The notes below the pieces were generated by a model, which was not told the origin of the DNA, searched no databases, and saw only the letters and a program-made list of their open reading frames with translations. Shown one piece after another: positions 34,123 to 43,523 of a stretch of 64,000 nt of DNA. Source of the DNA: CBDCWT01 sp965223305 (GTDB lineage Bacteria > Planctomycetota > Planctomycetia > Pirellulales > Pirellulaceae); contig CBDCWT010000007.1 of assembly GCA_965223305.1 (NCBI GenBank), forward strand, positions 1-64,000, read 5' to 3'. The translations under genes and the position numbers were made by a program. Within the stretch, counting starts at the first letter, position 1. Each line of letters starts with the position of its first letter.

Positions 34123-35727
34123 ATGCAAGGTGACGGGTCACAACCTAACGCACAACGTCTACTCTGGGCAGGCTTCATGGCAATCTTGGCGGCCGGAGTG
34201 GGCTTCTCTATCCGCACCGGAATTCTGGGTGATTGGGGCGAGCAGTTCGGATTCACGCAGGGTGATCTCGGCAAGATCACCGGCGGCGGCTTGACGGGTT
34301 TTGGGATCATCATCCTGATTGGCGCCTTGCTCGCCGACAAACTCGGTTATGGGACGCTGATGGTGTTGGCGTTTATTGCGCATCTGCTGTCGGCCGTGCT
34401 GACGCTGGCCGCGACTCCGGTTTTCGAATCTTTGGGAGGGATCGAATCGGCAGGGGCCAAGTTCGCCGCCTACCAGTGCCTGTACTGGGGGATGTTCCTG
34501 TTTGCCATCGGCAATGGGATCGCTGAAGCGGTTGTGAACCCGTTAGTGGCCACCTTGTTTCCCCGAAACAAGACGCACTACTTGAATATTTTGCACGCTG
34601 GCTGGCCGGGCGGACTGGTCGTGGGCGGCTTGCTCTCTTTCTGGATGGTTGGCAAGGTCCGCTGGGAAATCCAATTTGCGCTCTTCCTCATCCCAGCAGT
34701 GCTGTACGGGATCATGTTGGTGGGACAGCGATTTCCCAAGTCAGAGGCCAGCACTCAGGGTGTTCCCTATGCCGACATGCTGAAGGAGGTAGGCCTGCTG
34801 GGGGCAGCAGTGATCTGCGTCTTGTTGGCCCTCTTTTTCCGCGCTTTTCTGGCCCTCATTCTTCCCGCCGATTTTGGATTTGGTGATGTCCTAGCGTACA
34901 TACTCGCCGGGGTGTTGCTGGTCTTGTTTGGCATTGTCACCAAGTTCTCTCTAGGCGCCGTGATGCTCGCGTTCTTGTTGCTGATTCAAGCCATGGTTGG
35001 CTACGTCGAGTTGGGCACGGACTCCTGGATCAGCAACATTACTGGGAACATCATGGCCAGTCCCCAGAAGGGCTTGCTGTTGTTCGTCTACACTTCGACC
35101 CTGATGTTCACCTTGCGGTTTTTTGCGGGTCCCATCGTTCACAAGATCTCGCCGCTGGGATTGCTGCTGTTTAGCGCGATCTTTGGTGCCATTGGGTTGT
35201 ACATGCTTGGCGGCGCAGCCGGCGTGGTGGCTTGCGTGGTTGCAGCGACGATTTACGGCATTGGCAAGACTTACTTTTGGCCGACCATGCTTGGCGTCGT
35301 CTCGGAGCGTTTCCCCAAAGGGGGCGCGATCACGATCGGCACGGTGGGTGGTGTCGGCATGTTGTCGGCTGGCCTGCTTGGGGGACCGGGCATCGGCTAC
35401 AAACAGGATTACTTTGCCTCGACTGACCTGCGAGAGAAGGACGCTGCGCTCTATGAGGAGTACCGCTCCGAATCGGAAAACGGTTTCCTCTTTTTCCCCA
35501 AGATCCGCGGTCTCGACGGTGTCAAGTTGGCAGCTGTTCGCGATAAGTCGGATGAGGAACGATCACCGGCCGAGCAGTTGGTCGGCGAGTCCGATCTGCA
35601 TGGCGGTCGGATGGCGCTGAGATACACTGCCTTAGTGCCAGCGGTGATGGCCATCTGCTATTTGCTGTTGATCTTCTATTTTCAAACGATCGGCGGCTAC
35701 AAGGCGGTGGAGCTCGACGACGGCTAG
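34123..35727 (+). CDS. Major facilitator superfamily transporter
   Basis: A 534-residue inner-membrane transporter with about 12 membrane segments, beginning LLWAGFMAILAAGVGFSIRTGILGDWG. The loop after segment two (ADKLGYGTLM) matches the G-x-x-x-D-K/R-x-G-R-R signature position loosely. A large cytoplasmic or periplasmic loop of about 90 residues (SESENGFLFFPKIRGLDG to GESDLHGG, around 440-510) precedes the last segment, an unusual insertion. The substrate cannot be inferred; no metabolic neighbours help. GAGG lies 11 bases before the ATG. Confidence 0.85.
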   Translation: MQGDGSQPNAQRLLWAGFMAILAAGVGFSIRTGILGDWGEQFGFTQGDLGKITGGGLTGFGIIILIGALLADKLGYGTLMVLAFIAHLLSAVLTLAATPVFESLGGIESAGAKFAAYQCLYWGMFLFAIGNGIAEAVVNPLVATLFPRNKTHYLNILHAGWPGGLVVGGLLSFWMVGKVRWEIQFALFLIPAVLYGIMLVGQRFPKSEASTQGVPYADMLKEVGLLGAAVICVLLALFFRAFLALILPADFGFGDVLAYILAGVLLVLFGIVTKFSLGAVMLAFLLLIQAMVGYVELGTDSWISNITGNIMASPQKGLLLFVYTSTLMFTLRFFAGPIVHKISPLGLLLFSAIFGAIGLYMLGGAAGVVACVVAATIYGIGKTYFWPTMLGVVSERFPKGGAITIGTVGGVGMLSAGLLGGPGIGYKQDYFASTDLREKDAALYEEYRSESENGFLFFPKIRGLDGVKLAAVRDKSDEERSPAEQLVGESDLHGGRMALRYTALVPAVMAICYLLLIFYFQTIGGYKAVELDDG

Positions 35728-35758
35728 CAGCCGCATGTTCGAAGCAAGCGAGCAGCGA

Positions 35759-36034
35759 GTAGGCCGGAACAAGCGGCGCAAACTGCTGTCCATCTGCATG
35801 CGACGTTCACGCCGCGCCGCTCCGGCAGCCTCGCACCCGGTGTTGCCGGAACGCGCGGCGGTCACATCGCGCGAGATAATCAGGCGTCTCTCTCCGCCGC
35901 CGGTTCCGGCCTACGGCTCTCTACGGCTCTAGCAGCTCGTGTCGGGAGCAAGCGAGTAGCGAGTAGGCCGGACCAAGCGGCGCGAACCGCTGTCGATCCG
36001 CGTACGACGTTCACGCCGCGCCGTTCCGGCAGCA
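35759..36034. repeat. One and a half copies of the GTAGGCCGGAACAAGCGGCG palindrome family
   Basis: A full four-arm copy (35759-35914) begins GTAGGCCGGAACAAGCGGCG and ends CGGTTCCGGCCTAC, with an inner pair CGCCGCTCCGGCA and TGTTGCCGGAACGCGCGGCG. A second copy (35963-36034) has only the left arm (GTAGGCCGGACCAAGCGGCG) and an inner arm. They occupy the gap between the MFS gene and the glycosyltransferase gene. Confidence 0.85.
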
Positions 36035-36173
36035 CACACGAGTGCGCAACAGCTGACGTGCCACCAGCTAGCAGCGTTACCATTTCTCTTGACGTTCCGT
36101 GTTTGCCACCCTAGGATTCGCTGCCCGGTTCTCTCCCGGTATTGCCGCTCCGCGCGCCGCGCCTGGTTTCCGC

Positions 36174-37442
36174 ATGCAGACCCGTCAACAGCTTACGGCC
36201 GTCATCGCAATCCTGCTGGTAGCACTCGGCTTGCGCTTGGCTGCGGCCAGCTGGTGGCAGCAGCAGCGCCGAGCAGCGAACGAAGAGTTCGCGTTTGGCG
36301 ACAGCTACAGCTACTGGAATCTGGCCCGGGTGATTGCCGAGCGGCAACCCTATGAATACGCCAAGTCCCGCATTTTTCGCACGCCCGGTTACCCGTTGAT
36401 GCTGGCAAGTTTGTTTCGAGTGCAGGATCGTCCACCGGTGATTTGGGGCCGCTGGCTGGGAGCGGTATTGGGAACCGTCGCGGTGGGTGGGGTCATCTAT
36501 CTCGCGTGGCAGCTGTTCGACCCGACCGCTGCGTTGATCGCCGGTTTGGCTGCTGCCTGCTACCCCGGCGCGATTGGGATGAGTGTCTTCATCCTGAGCG
36601 AAGCCCCCTTCTGTCCGTTCATGTTGGCCCAGCTGATCTGCTGGGCCGCAGCTGCCGATCGTTTCGGTTCCTCCGGTCGCTGGTTGGTCTATGCCGGTCT
36701 AGGAGGTTGCGCCGCTGGTGTCGCTAACTTGATTCGACCCAGCTGGATTCTGTTCACTCCGCTGGTGGCGGTGTTAGCAGCTCTCTGCGGGCGCTCGCAG
36801 CGGCAGCACTTGTTCATTGCCACCACGATGATGCTCGCCACGGCGGTCACGATGTCTCCCTGGTGGATCCGGAACTACCAGATCACCGGGGCGTTCGTTC
36901 CCACGACGCTCGAGATCGGTGCCAGCCTCTACGACGGACTCAACCCGCAGGCCACTGGCGGTAGCGACATGCGGTTCGTGGACGACTTTCGCAGCCGGTA
37001 CCAGACAGCAGAGATCGATTCACCGGAGCACGCCGAGGTTTACGAAGTACGTCTGAGCCACGCGATGCGGGCTGCCGCTGTCGATTGGGCTCGCAAGAAC
37101 CCTGGCCGCGTGGTCGAGCTGGCAGGAAGCAAGTTCTTAAGAATGTGGAGCCCTTGGCCCAACGCCAGCGAGCTGCAGAGCAGGACCTTTCGGTGGCTGA
37201 CCGCAGCCGGCTATCTGCCGCTCTTGATTGCAGGGGTGTGGGGTGGTGTTCGCTTTTTCTCCAAGGGTTGGATGATCTGGATGTGTCTGCTGCCGGCGGT
37301 TTACTTTACGGCGCTGCACATCGTCTTTGTTAGCTCCATTCGGTACCGCCAGCCGGCGATGTTGCCGCTGATCGTGCTGGCCGCGGGTGCCGTGACGAGT
37401 TTCAGCGGATGGAAAGCACTGCGAAGGCATGGAAGCAGCTAA
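36174..37442 (+). CDS. GT-C-fold glycosyltransferase (GT39/ArnT-like) membrane protein
   Basis: A 422-residue protein with about 10 membrane segments. After the first segment comes FGDSYSYWNLARVIAERQPYEY and IFRTPGYPLMLASLF, which matches the first periplasmic loop of polyprenyl-phosphate-dependent mannosyltransferases and ArnT enzymes (acidic D/E, then R-x-P-G-Y-P). SPWWIRNYQITGAFVPTTL is another family feature. It probably moves a sugar from a lipid carrier to a target in the periplasm; donor and target are unknown. ATG at 36174 is preferred to an upstream start at 36099. It overlaps the start of the AsmA-like gene by 14 bases, so the two are probably co-translated. Confidence 0.8.
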   Translation: MQTRQQLTAVIAILLVALGLRLAAASWWQQQRRAANEEFAFGDSYSYWNLARVIAERQPYEYAKSRIFRTPGYPLMLASLFRVQDRPPVIWGRWLGAVLGTVAVGGVIYLAWQLFDPTAALIAGLAAACYPGAIGMSVFILSEAPFCPFMLAQLICWAAAADRFGSSGRWLVYAGLGGCAAGVANLIRPSWILFTPLVAVLAALCGRSQRQHLFIATTMMLATAVTMSPWWIRNYQITGAFVPTTLEIGASLYDGLNPQATGGSDMRFVDDFRSRYQTAEIDSPEHAEVYEVRLSHAMRAAAVDWARKNPGRVVELAGSKFLRMWSPWPNASELQSRTFRWLTAAGYLPLLIAGVWGGVRFFSKGWMIWMCLLPAVYFTALHIVFVSSIRYRQPAMLPLIVLAAGAVTSFSGWKALRRHGSS

Positions 37443-40400
37443 TCGAGCCGATTCGCGAGGCCTCCTCCATTGCGCCGGGGACTACCTGCGCTGGTTGTTG
37501 GTCCTGCTGCTGATCACTTCCTCGATCGGGCTGGCAGGACTCTATCTGCTGCAAACGCGGCTGGACGATGAGATTCGCCGTCACCTCGAGAGTAAGTTCC
37601 AGGACCACTACGCTGACTTGCTGGTCAAGATAAAGTCCGCGCGCCGGCTCCCACGAGGTGGCATTGAGGTGCGGGGGCTATCGATTGCAGCGCCCACGGA
37701 GGGCGGGACGGCGATCCTGCTAGCGCAGGTGGACGAGTTGCTGGTCGATTGTGACACCCGGCTTAGTGAACTGCTCTCGGATCGAGCGGGTGCCCGGCAG
37801 TTGATTGTGCGCCGGTTGCTGCTCCGTCCAACGCGTTATTCGGACGGGTCGTGGAGTACTAGTCGCCTGCTGCCGCTGCCCAAGTTTGGCCGCACACCCC
37901 CTGCCGCGAAGATCGAGTCTGGCAGGATCGAGTTTTGTGATGCCAGTGGCCAGCAACCTGAGTACTGGACGGTGGACAACGTAGAACTTCACGTCGACCC
38001 TCGGCGTGATCGGGAACGTCCGGCAGCCAAAGGGGGAGGCGGCGCGCCGAGCCTGTTGCGGGTCGCCGAGTTGGTGACCTCGTTTGGACCCGCGGGACCG
38101 GCCGAGTCGCGCCGGCCTCCCGCGGATAACAGCATGCCCGTGTTTGCGGTCCGCGGCCGTCTGGCGAACGACATCTTGGGGAGCGTCGAGTGCCGTGGGC
38201 AAGTCGACTTTTCCAATAACCGGTGGGATTTGGCGGGAACCGTTCAACAGCTGCCAGTTTCAGCAGGCGCCATCGATGCCTTGCCTCGCTATTGGGCCGG
38301 CAAACTCTCGCTGCTGCGAGCCCTCAGGGGGACCGCAGCCTTCGAGTACCGCTTCAGCCGTGATTCGCAACAGCCACCAGCTTTTGAGGTTGTGGGAGAG
38401 TTCAGGGGCGAGATCGACGATGTCCGTCTGCCGCGTGCTATTCGGGAGGTTCAGATTCCCTTTCGCTGCGACGAGCGGTCGTTGGTTGTCGAGCGGGCAA
38501 CCGGACGTCTTGGCCAGTCGCTGCTGGTCGCCAGTTGCAAGCGATTCGGCTGGGATCCGACTAGCGCGCTGCGCTGTTCGTTGCGCGCCGAGCAGTTTGT
38601 ATTCGACCAGTCTTTGCGAACTGCGGTGCGAGGAGCTTGGCAAGAGCACTGGGACCGCTTTGCCCCCGAGGGGATTGTGGACGCCGATGTGACGCTTACA
38701 TTCGACGGGCGCCAGTGGCAACATGAGATCGACGTGCTGTGCCGGGGTTGTTCGTTCGCTTACGAGCAGTTCCCCTATCGCCTGACCGATACGCAAGGTC
38801 ACATCTACTGCGACAGCCGCGAGCTGCGTATCGAGAACCTGCAGGCACTTGCCGCCGGGCGACCAGTGCGTATCTCGGGAACGCTGCAAAATCCTGGTGC
38901 CGAGGCCACGGGCTGGATCGAAGCTCACGGGGAACAGCCGATTCCGATCGACGAGCGGCTGATTACTGCGCTGCGTACCAATGGACCGCATAACCAGCCC
39001 GGCCCGCGAGAAATCGTGCGGTCCTTGCATCCCCATGGACATTTGACGTTTTTTTGGCGTTCTGGACGGGACTCGGTCGATCATGCTCCCAGCCGCCATC
39101 TACAGATCGGGTTGCACGATTGCGCGGTTCGCTACGACAAGTTCCTGTACCGGATCTACGGCATCCACGGGCGGCTGACGATGCAGGATGACCGTTGGCA
39201 GATTGTCGACCTGCGGGGGCGGCACGGCAGCGGCAGCATCGGCTGTCTCGGAAACTGGCAACCGGACGGGTTGGGCGGCTGCCGCGTCGCGCTCGACTTT
39301 CACGCTGGGGACGTTCCCCTTGACGATGAGTTGAGAGATGCGCTGCACGAAGGGCCGCGCCAGGTGTGGAAGCAGTTGAGGCCCCGCGGGACGATCGACG
39401 AGTTGCACGTGGCTGTGAGATTTCAGTCCGCTCCGCGGCAGCTCGACGTCGGCGTGACGGCGCGCAAGGCAGCCGGGATCCCGGACGCGGGTGGGCGCAG
39501 CATTACGGTCATACCCCGCTGGTTTCCGTATCAACTAGACCAAGTGACCGGCCAGTTCGAGTTTTCTCAAGGTCAGATCACGCTCCGTGAAGTCCAAGCG
39601 CGGCATGGACCAACTCGGATTCGGCTGGCGGGTTGGGTCGACCGGCCCGCTCCAGACACGTGGCAACTTCGACTTTCGGAACTTCATGCCGATGGTGTGA
39701 GGATGACTCATGATTTGGTGGCCGCGCTGCCGGCTCCGCTGCAGCGGGCGGCCTCGAAGTTGGACGTCGAAGGCCCTTTGAACCTGAGTGGCTCGATCGC
39801 ACTCGGTGGCACGCGCGGCGAGCCGACGGTGCGCACGTCCGAGTGGGACGTTGACCTCGATCTAGAGAACGGTAGTGTTCATTGTGGGACACGCTTTGAC
39901 CATATCCACGGAGGAGTCCATCTGAAGGGCGGTCACGGACCACAGGGCATGACTGGGCACGGCCTGTTGGAGGTCGATTCGGTGGTGTTTCAGGGTGTGC
40001 AGTTGACGAGTGTGCGGGGTCCGATGAGCATCGATCAAAACCGACTGGCCTTCGGCCGTTGGACGCTCCCCCGCGGTCCCCACGACCGACCACCAGCCGT
40101 GTCTGCCCGCGGGCTCGGTGGGACAATTTCGACGAGCGCTGTAGTGGGATTCGGCGATACCGGCTTCAAGCTGGAGGCGCGACTGCACTCCGGTGATCTG
40201 TCGGTGATTTCACGGGAGGCGACGGCCCGGCGGCACGACATCTCAGGCGACGCGTTTGGCTCGATCCAGTTGAGTGGATCCAGTCACGGCGTGCACACGT
40301 TGCGTGGCCAGGGGCAGCTTCAGTTGCGCGAAGCAGATATCTACAAATTACCCGTGTTGGCCCGCTTGTTAAAACTGCTCCGCATTCGCCCGCCCGACGA

Positions 40401-40737
40401 AACGGCGTTCACCTCCAGCGACCTTGACTATCGAGTGGTGGGCGATCACATCTATTTCGATCACATCGATTTTCAGGGGGATGCGATCAGCCTTGAAGGG
40501 CAAGGTGAAATGGACTTTCAACGCAAGCTGAATCTCACGTTCGCTGCTTCGGTGGGGCGGGATGACGACCAACCGATCTGGATGCTGGTGCGCCCGATCT
40601 TGAAGGAAGCCGGACGCCATCTCATGTCGATTCGCGTCACCGGCACTTTGCAGGACCCACAGACCGAGCCCATCGCTTTGCCGGACGTCAACGAGGGGTT
40701 CCAGCAAGTATTCCCGGAAACACCGTTGGGGGGATGA
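37429..40737 (+). CDS. AsmA-like large envelope protein
   Basis: A 1102-residue protein. One N-terminal membrane segment (WLLVLLLITSSIGLAGLYLL, about 24-43) anchors a very long periplasmic part rich in beta-strand motifs, such as repeated GRIEFCDASGQ, GSVECRGQVDFSNN, GSIGCLGNWQPDG and LRGQGQLQLREADIYKLPVLARLLKLLRI. The last motif (about 970-990) matches the C-terminal AsmA/DUF3971 domain that often ends in IRVTGTLQDPQTEPI. Relatives (TamB, YhdP, AsmA) are bridge-like proteins proposed to move lipids between membranes. The role here is inferred. It is coupled to the upstream glycosyltransferase gene. Confidence 0.8.
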   Translation: MEAANRADSRGLLHCAGDYLRWLLVLLLITSSIGLAGLYLLQTRLDDEIRRHLESKFQDHYADLLVKIKSARRLPRGGIEVRGLSIAAPTEGGTAILLAQVDELLVDCDTRLSELLSDRAGARQLIVRRLLLRPTRYSDGSWSTSRLLPLPKFGRTPPAAKIESGRIEFCDASGQQPEYWTVDNVELHVDPRRDRERPAAKGGGGAPSLLRVAELVTSFGPAGPAESRRPPADNSMPVFAVRGRLANDILGSVECRGQVDFSNNRWDLAGTVQQLPVSAGAIDALPRYWAGKLSLLRALRGTAAFEYRFSRDSQQPPAFEVVGEFRGEIDDVRLPRAIREVQIPFRCDERSLVVERATGRLGQSLLVASCKRFGWDPTSALRCSLRAEQFVFDQSLRTAVRGAWQEHWDRFAPEGIVDADVTLTFDGRQWQHEIDVLCRGCSFAYEQFPYRLTDTQGHIYCDSRELRIENLQALAAGRPVRISGTLQNPGAEATGWIEAHGEQPIPIDERLITALRTNGPHNQPGPREIVRSLHPHGHLTFFWRSGRDSVDHAPSRHLQIGLHDCAVRYDKFLYRIYGIHGRLTMQDDRWQIVDLRGRHGSGSIGCLGNWQPDGLGGCRVALDFHAGDVPLDDELRDALHEGPRQVWKQLRPRGTIDELHVAVRFQSAPRQLDVGVTARKAAGIPDAGGRSITVIPRWFPYQLDQVTGQFEFSQGQITLREVQARHGPTRIRLAGWVDRPAPDTWQLRLSELHADGVRMTHDLVAALPAPLQRAASKLDVEGPLNLSGSIALGGTRGEPTVRTSEWDVDLDLENGSVHCGTRFDHIHGGVHLKGGHGPQGMTGHGLLEVDSVVFQGVQLTSVRGPMSIDQNRLAFGRWTLPRGPHDRPPAVSARGLGGTISTSAVVGFGDTGFKLEARLHSGDLSVISREATARRHDISGDAFGSIQLSGSSHGVHTLRGQGQLQLREADIYKLPVLARLLKLLRIRPPDETAFTSSDLDYRVVGDHIYFDHIDFQGDAISLEGQGEMDFQRKLNLTFAASVGRDDDQPIWMLVRPILKEAGRHLMSIRVTGTLQDPQTEPIALPDVNEGFQQVFPETPLGG

Positions 40738-40777
40738 TTCGCAAGTGATGTCACCAAACGCGTAGCGGAGGCTAATC

Positions 40778-41101
40778 ATGAGCGTAGGACCATTAGGAAT
40801 GGCTAGTAGTGTTGCGGGAACTGCCCAGTCGACTGGCAGCGATCCAGATCGAACTCAGCAAGAGAATTCGGTCCAGCAAAGCAAGGTTCAGTCGGATCGG
40901 CGTGCCGAATCGGCGAGCGGCGTTGGCGAAACGGTCGAGGACCAAGAGACGACCGATCGGGATGGAGACGGTCACCGTCTGTGGGAGCAACCCCCGGAGG
41001 GTGAGGATCGCAGTGACGATGGTCAAGCGGACACCCCAGAGCCGCCGTTGAGCAAGGACGCGTCTGGTGAGTGTGGCGCGAATCTCGATTTGAGTGGTTG
41101 A
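40778..41101 (+). CDS. Small conserved acidic protein, MSVGPLG type
   Basis: A 107-residue protein starting MSVGPLGMASSVAGTAQ. It is very polar and probably disordered, with no signal or membrane segment. Its middle (GVGETVEDQETTDRDGDGHRLWE) and its last residues (LDLSG) resemble small hydrophilic proteins common in planctomycete genomes, as far as I recall; function unknown. GCGGAGG is 7-12 bases before the ATG. It overlaps the long upstream open extension of dapF but ends before the likely dapF start. Confidence 0.7.
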   Translation: MSVGPLGMASSVAGTAQSTGSDPDRTQQENSVQQSKVQSDRRAESASGVGETVEDQETTDRDGDGHRLWEQPPEGEDRSDDGQADTPEPPLSKDASGECGANLDLSG

Positions 41102-41156
41102 GTGTTGGTTTTGTTTGCGGGGTTGCCTTCTGTTTCTCATCGTTTTGGCTACCGCT

Positions 41157-42008
41157 GTGATTCCCTTTACCAAGATGCACGGTACCGGCAACGACTACAT
41201 CTACTTGGATTGTTTTCAGTTGCCGATTCCTGCGGATCCCAGCTCGCTCGCGCAGCGGATGTCGAATCGGCGATTCGGCGTGGGTGGCGACGGGCTCATT
41301 TTGATCTGTCCATCGGGGCGGGCGGACGCGAAGATGCGGATGTTCAACGCCGACGGATCCGAAGCGGAGATGTGCGGCAATGGGATCCGTTGTGTGGCAA
41401 AGTACTTGTTTGAACGCGGGATTTGTCCACGGCGCGAGCTCGCGATCGAGACAGGCAACGGGGTGCTCGAGCTACGACTTGAGGAGAACGCGGGGAGGGT
41501 TGAGCAGATTTGCGTCGATATGGGGGAACCGATTCTGGATCCGGCCAAGATTCCCACCCGACTACGAGGTGCCGATGGCGGGCCGGTCGTCGACGTGCCG
41601 CTCACAGTCTCGGCAAGATCACTACCGGCGACTTGCGTTTCGATGGGGAACCCACATTGCGTCCTGTTTGTCGATCAAGCTGATGACGACAAAGTGTTGG
41701 GTTGGGGGCCGCAGATTGAACGGGCCGATCTTTTTCCCAACGCGACCAACGTCGAGTTTGTGGAGGTACAGTCGCCTCACGAGGTACGGCAGCGCACTTG
41801 GGAACGCGGTACGGGCGAGACTTGGGCGTGTGGTACAGGTGCCTGCGCGGTTTGCGTGGCCGGTGTGCTGACCGGCCGGACCGCAAGGCGACTGGTTGTC
41901 CAGCTGCGCGGCGGCCGCCTCGACCTGCACTGGGACGAAGCAGACAATCATGTCTATCTGACAGGCCCTGCTGAAGAGGTTTTTACGGGTGAGTGGCAGG
42001 ATGGCTGA
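41157..42008 (+). CDS. dapF: Diaminopimelate epimerase
   Basis: Interconverts LL- and meso-diaminopimelate for lysine and peptidoglycan; PLP-independent, using two cysteines. Both are visible: EMCGNGIRCVAKYL (first Cys) and TWACGTGACAVCVAG (second Cys). FTKMHGTGNDYIYLD, MGNPHCVLFV and RTWERGTGET are family signatures. The open frame runs upstream to 41094, but GTG at 41157 gives MIPFTKMHGTGND, which aligns with the family start; 283 residues matches the usual 270-280. Confidence 0.94.
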   Translation: MIPFTKMHGTGNDYIYLDCFQLPIPADPSSLAQRMSNRRFGVGGDGLILICPSGRADAKMRMFNADGSEAEMCGNGIRCVAKYLFERGICPRRELAIETGNGVLELRLEENAGRVEQICVDMGEPILDPAKIPTRLRGADGGPVVDVPLTVSARSLPATCVSMGNPHCVLFVDQADDDKVLGWGPQIERADLFPNATNVEFVEVQSPHEVRQRTWERGTGETWACGTGACAVCVAGVLTGRTARRLVVQLRGGRLDLHWDEADNHVYLTGPAEEVFTGEWQDG

Positions 42009-42038
42009 GCGTTGGTTCTTGGTAGGCAAACGGACGAA

Positions 42039-42771
42039 ATGTTGAAAACACTGACTCAAAGGGCGGGTGGTTTGGCGATCGCGTCGCTGACGCGGGCCTG
42101 GATGAGCACGCTGGACTACCGCGCTTACTACTACGACCGTGCGTTGATGGACCCCGCACATCCGGCGTTTCGCGGGCCTGCAATTTTTCTGTTTTGGCAC
42201 GAATACATTCCGTTTCCGTTTTACTTGCGCGGCCACTGCAACATCGCGATGTTGCTGAGTCGGCATCAGGACGCCGAGTGGCTTTCGCAAGCAGCTCGGC
42301 ATATGGGATTTCAGACGGTGCGGGGGGTCGACCAACCGCGGCGGGGTGGCAGCGATTCGGCAGCTGCTTCGCAAGAGCCGTTCGATGAACTTGGCGATCA
42401 CTCCCGACGGTCCTCGCGGGCCGCGACGGCGGCTGGCGACTGGGCCCGTCTTTCTGGCGTCTAAGCTGGGGATCCCGATCATCACGGCGGGTTTCGGCTA
42501 CGACCGGCCGTGGCGTCTGAACACCTGGGACGCATTTGCGGTTCCTCGACCCTACTCGCGAGCGCGGGGCATCTTAGGGCCTTCGATCAGGATCGATCCC
42601 AGCTTGGATCGTGCGGGTTTGGAGTCGGCGAGGCAGCATGTCGAGTCGGTGTTGAATGGAGTGAGTGCGCAGGCTGAAGAGTGGGCGACTACCGGACGCC
42701 GTGTACACGGCGAGTCGGCGGTTCGCCGTGAGGCGGCCCAGATCATCTCCAAAGTGCACAAAGCGGCGTAG
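42039..42771 (+). pseudogene. DUF374 lysophospholipid-acyltransferase-like gene with one-base frameshift
   Basis: The N-terminal half (YYYDRALMDPAHPAF, AIFLFWHEYIPFPFYLRGH, MLLSRHQDAEWLSQAARHMG) and the C-terminal half (AAIRQLLRKSRSMNLAITPD, GPRGPRR, PVFLASKLGIPIITAGF) are in different frames. They meet at a run of six G (42322-42327): with five G the protein reads TVRGSTNRGGVAAIRQLL, which is the expected DUF374 sequence. This is either a real inactivating insertion or a homopolymer sequencing error. The family resembles lipid A/glycerolipid acyltransferases (H-x-x-x-x-D-like motif reads FWHEY here). It follows dapF by about 30 bases. Confidence 0.85.
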
Positions 42772-42785
42772 CCGCCACCAAAGTC

Positions 42786-43405
42786 CGTTCTCCCCTCCGG
42801 GGAGGTCGTGCAGCTTTAAGTTGGTGCGTGACTCGTGTTTCTTTACTCTCCCCTCGGGGAGAGTCGGTTTCGCTGGGGAAACCGTGGGCTAACGCCCAGC
42901 GGCTGATTTGTAGCGTAGCCGAACTCGCCAGAGTTTGGCGGAATGCGCGAAGCGTAAGATGCACGACCTCCAAGGTGGGAGGGTGACGTGGACGCTCGTC
43001 TTTCTTCACTCTCCCCTTGGGGAGAGTCGGCCCGAAGGGCCGGAGAGGGGGGGGCTCCCAGACGCTACGCGTCGGTTTTGCTGAGGAACCGTGGGCTAAC
43101 GCCCAGCGGCTGATTTGCAGCGTAGCCGAACTCGCCAGAGTTTGGCGGAATGCGCGAAGCGTAAGATGCACGACCTCCAAGTGGGAGGGTGACGTGGACG
43201 CTCGTCTTTCTTCACTCTCCCCTTGGGGAGAGTCGGCCCGAAGGGCCGGAGAGGGGGGGGGCCTCCCAGACGCTACGCGTCGGTTTTGCTGAGGAACCGT
43301 GGGCTAACGCCCAGCGGCTGATTTGCAGCGTAGCCGAACTCGCCAGAGTTTGGCGGAATGCGCGAAGCGTAAGATGCACGACCTCCGCGTGGGAGGGTAA
43401 GAAGT
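42786..43405. repeat. About three copies of a 206-bp composite repeat
   Basis: Units start near 42840, 43005 and 43211 with GGGGAGAGTCGG, CCCGAAGGGCCGGAGAGG, then ACGCTACGCGTCGG, AACCGTGGGCTAACGCCCAG, CGGCTGATTTGCAGCGTAGC, CGAACTCGCCAGAGTTTGGC, GGAATGCGCGAAGCGTAAGA and a G-rich GTGGGAGGGT. The distance between the second-last and last GGAGGGTGACGTGG-type junctions is 206 bases. The first copy is truncated on the left and the last on the right. The block at 21.4-22.1 kb has the same parts in reverse. Confidence 0.9.
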
Positions 43406-43523
43406 CGATGTCCGCAGGTTTTGTGAAGCGCAAAGCTGTACGACCCCACCGGGGAGAAGGTGGCCGAACCGATCTACGTATTGACGTATTGACGGAAATT
43501 GTGAGACCCCTGACGATGTGGGG

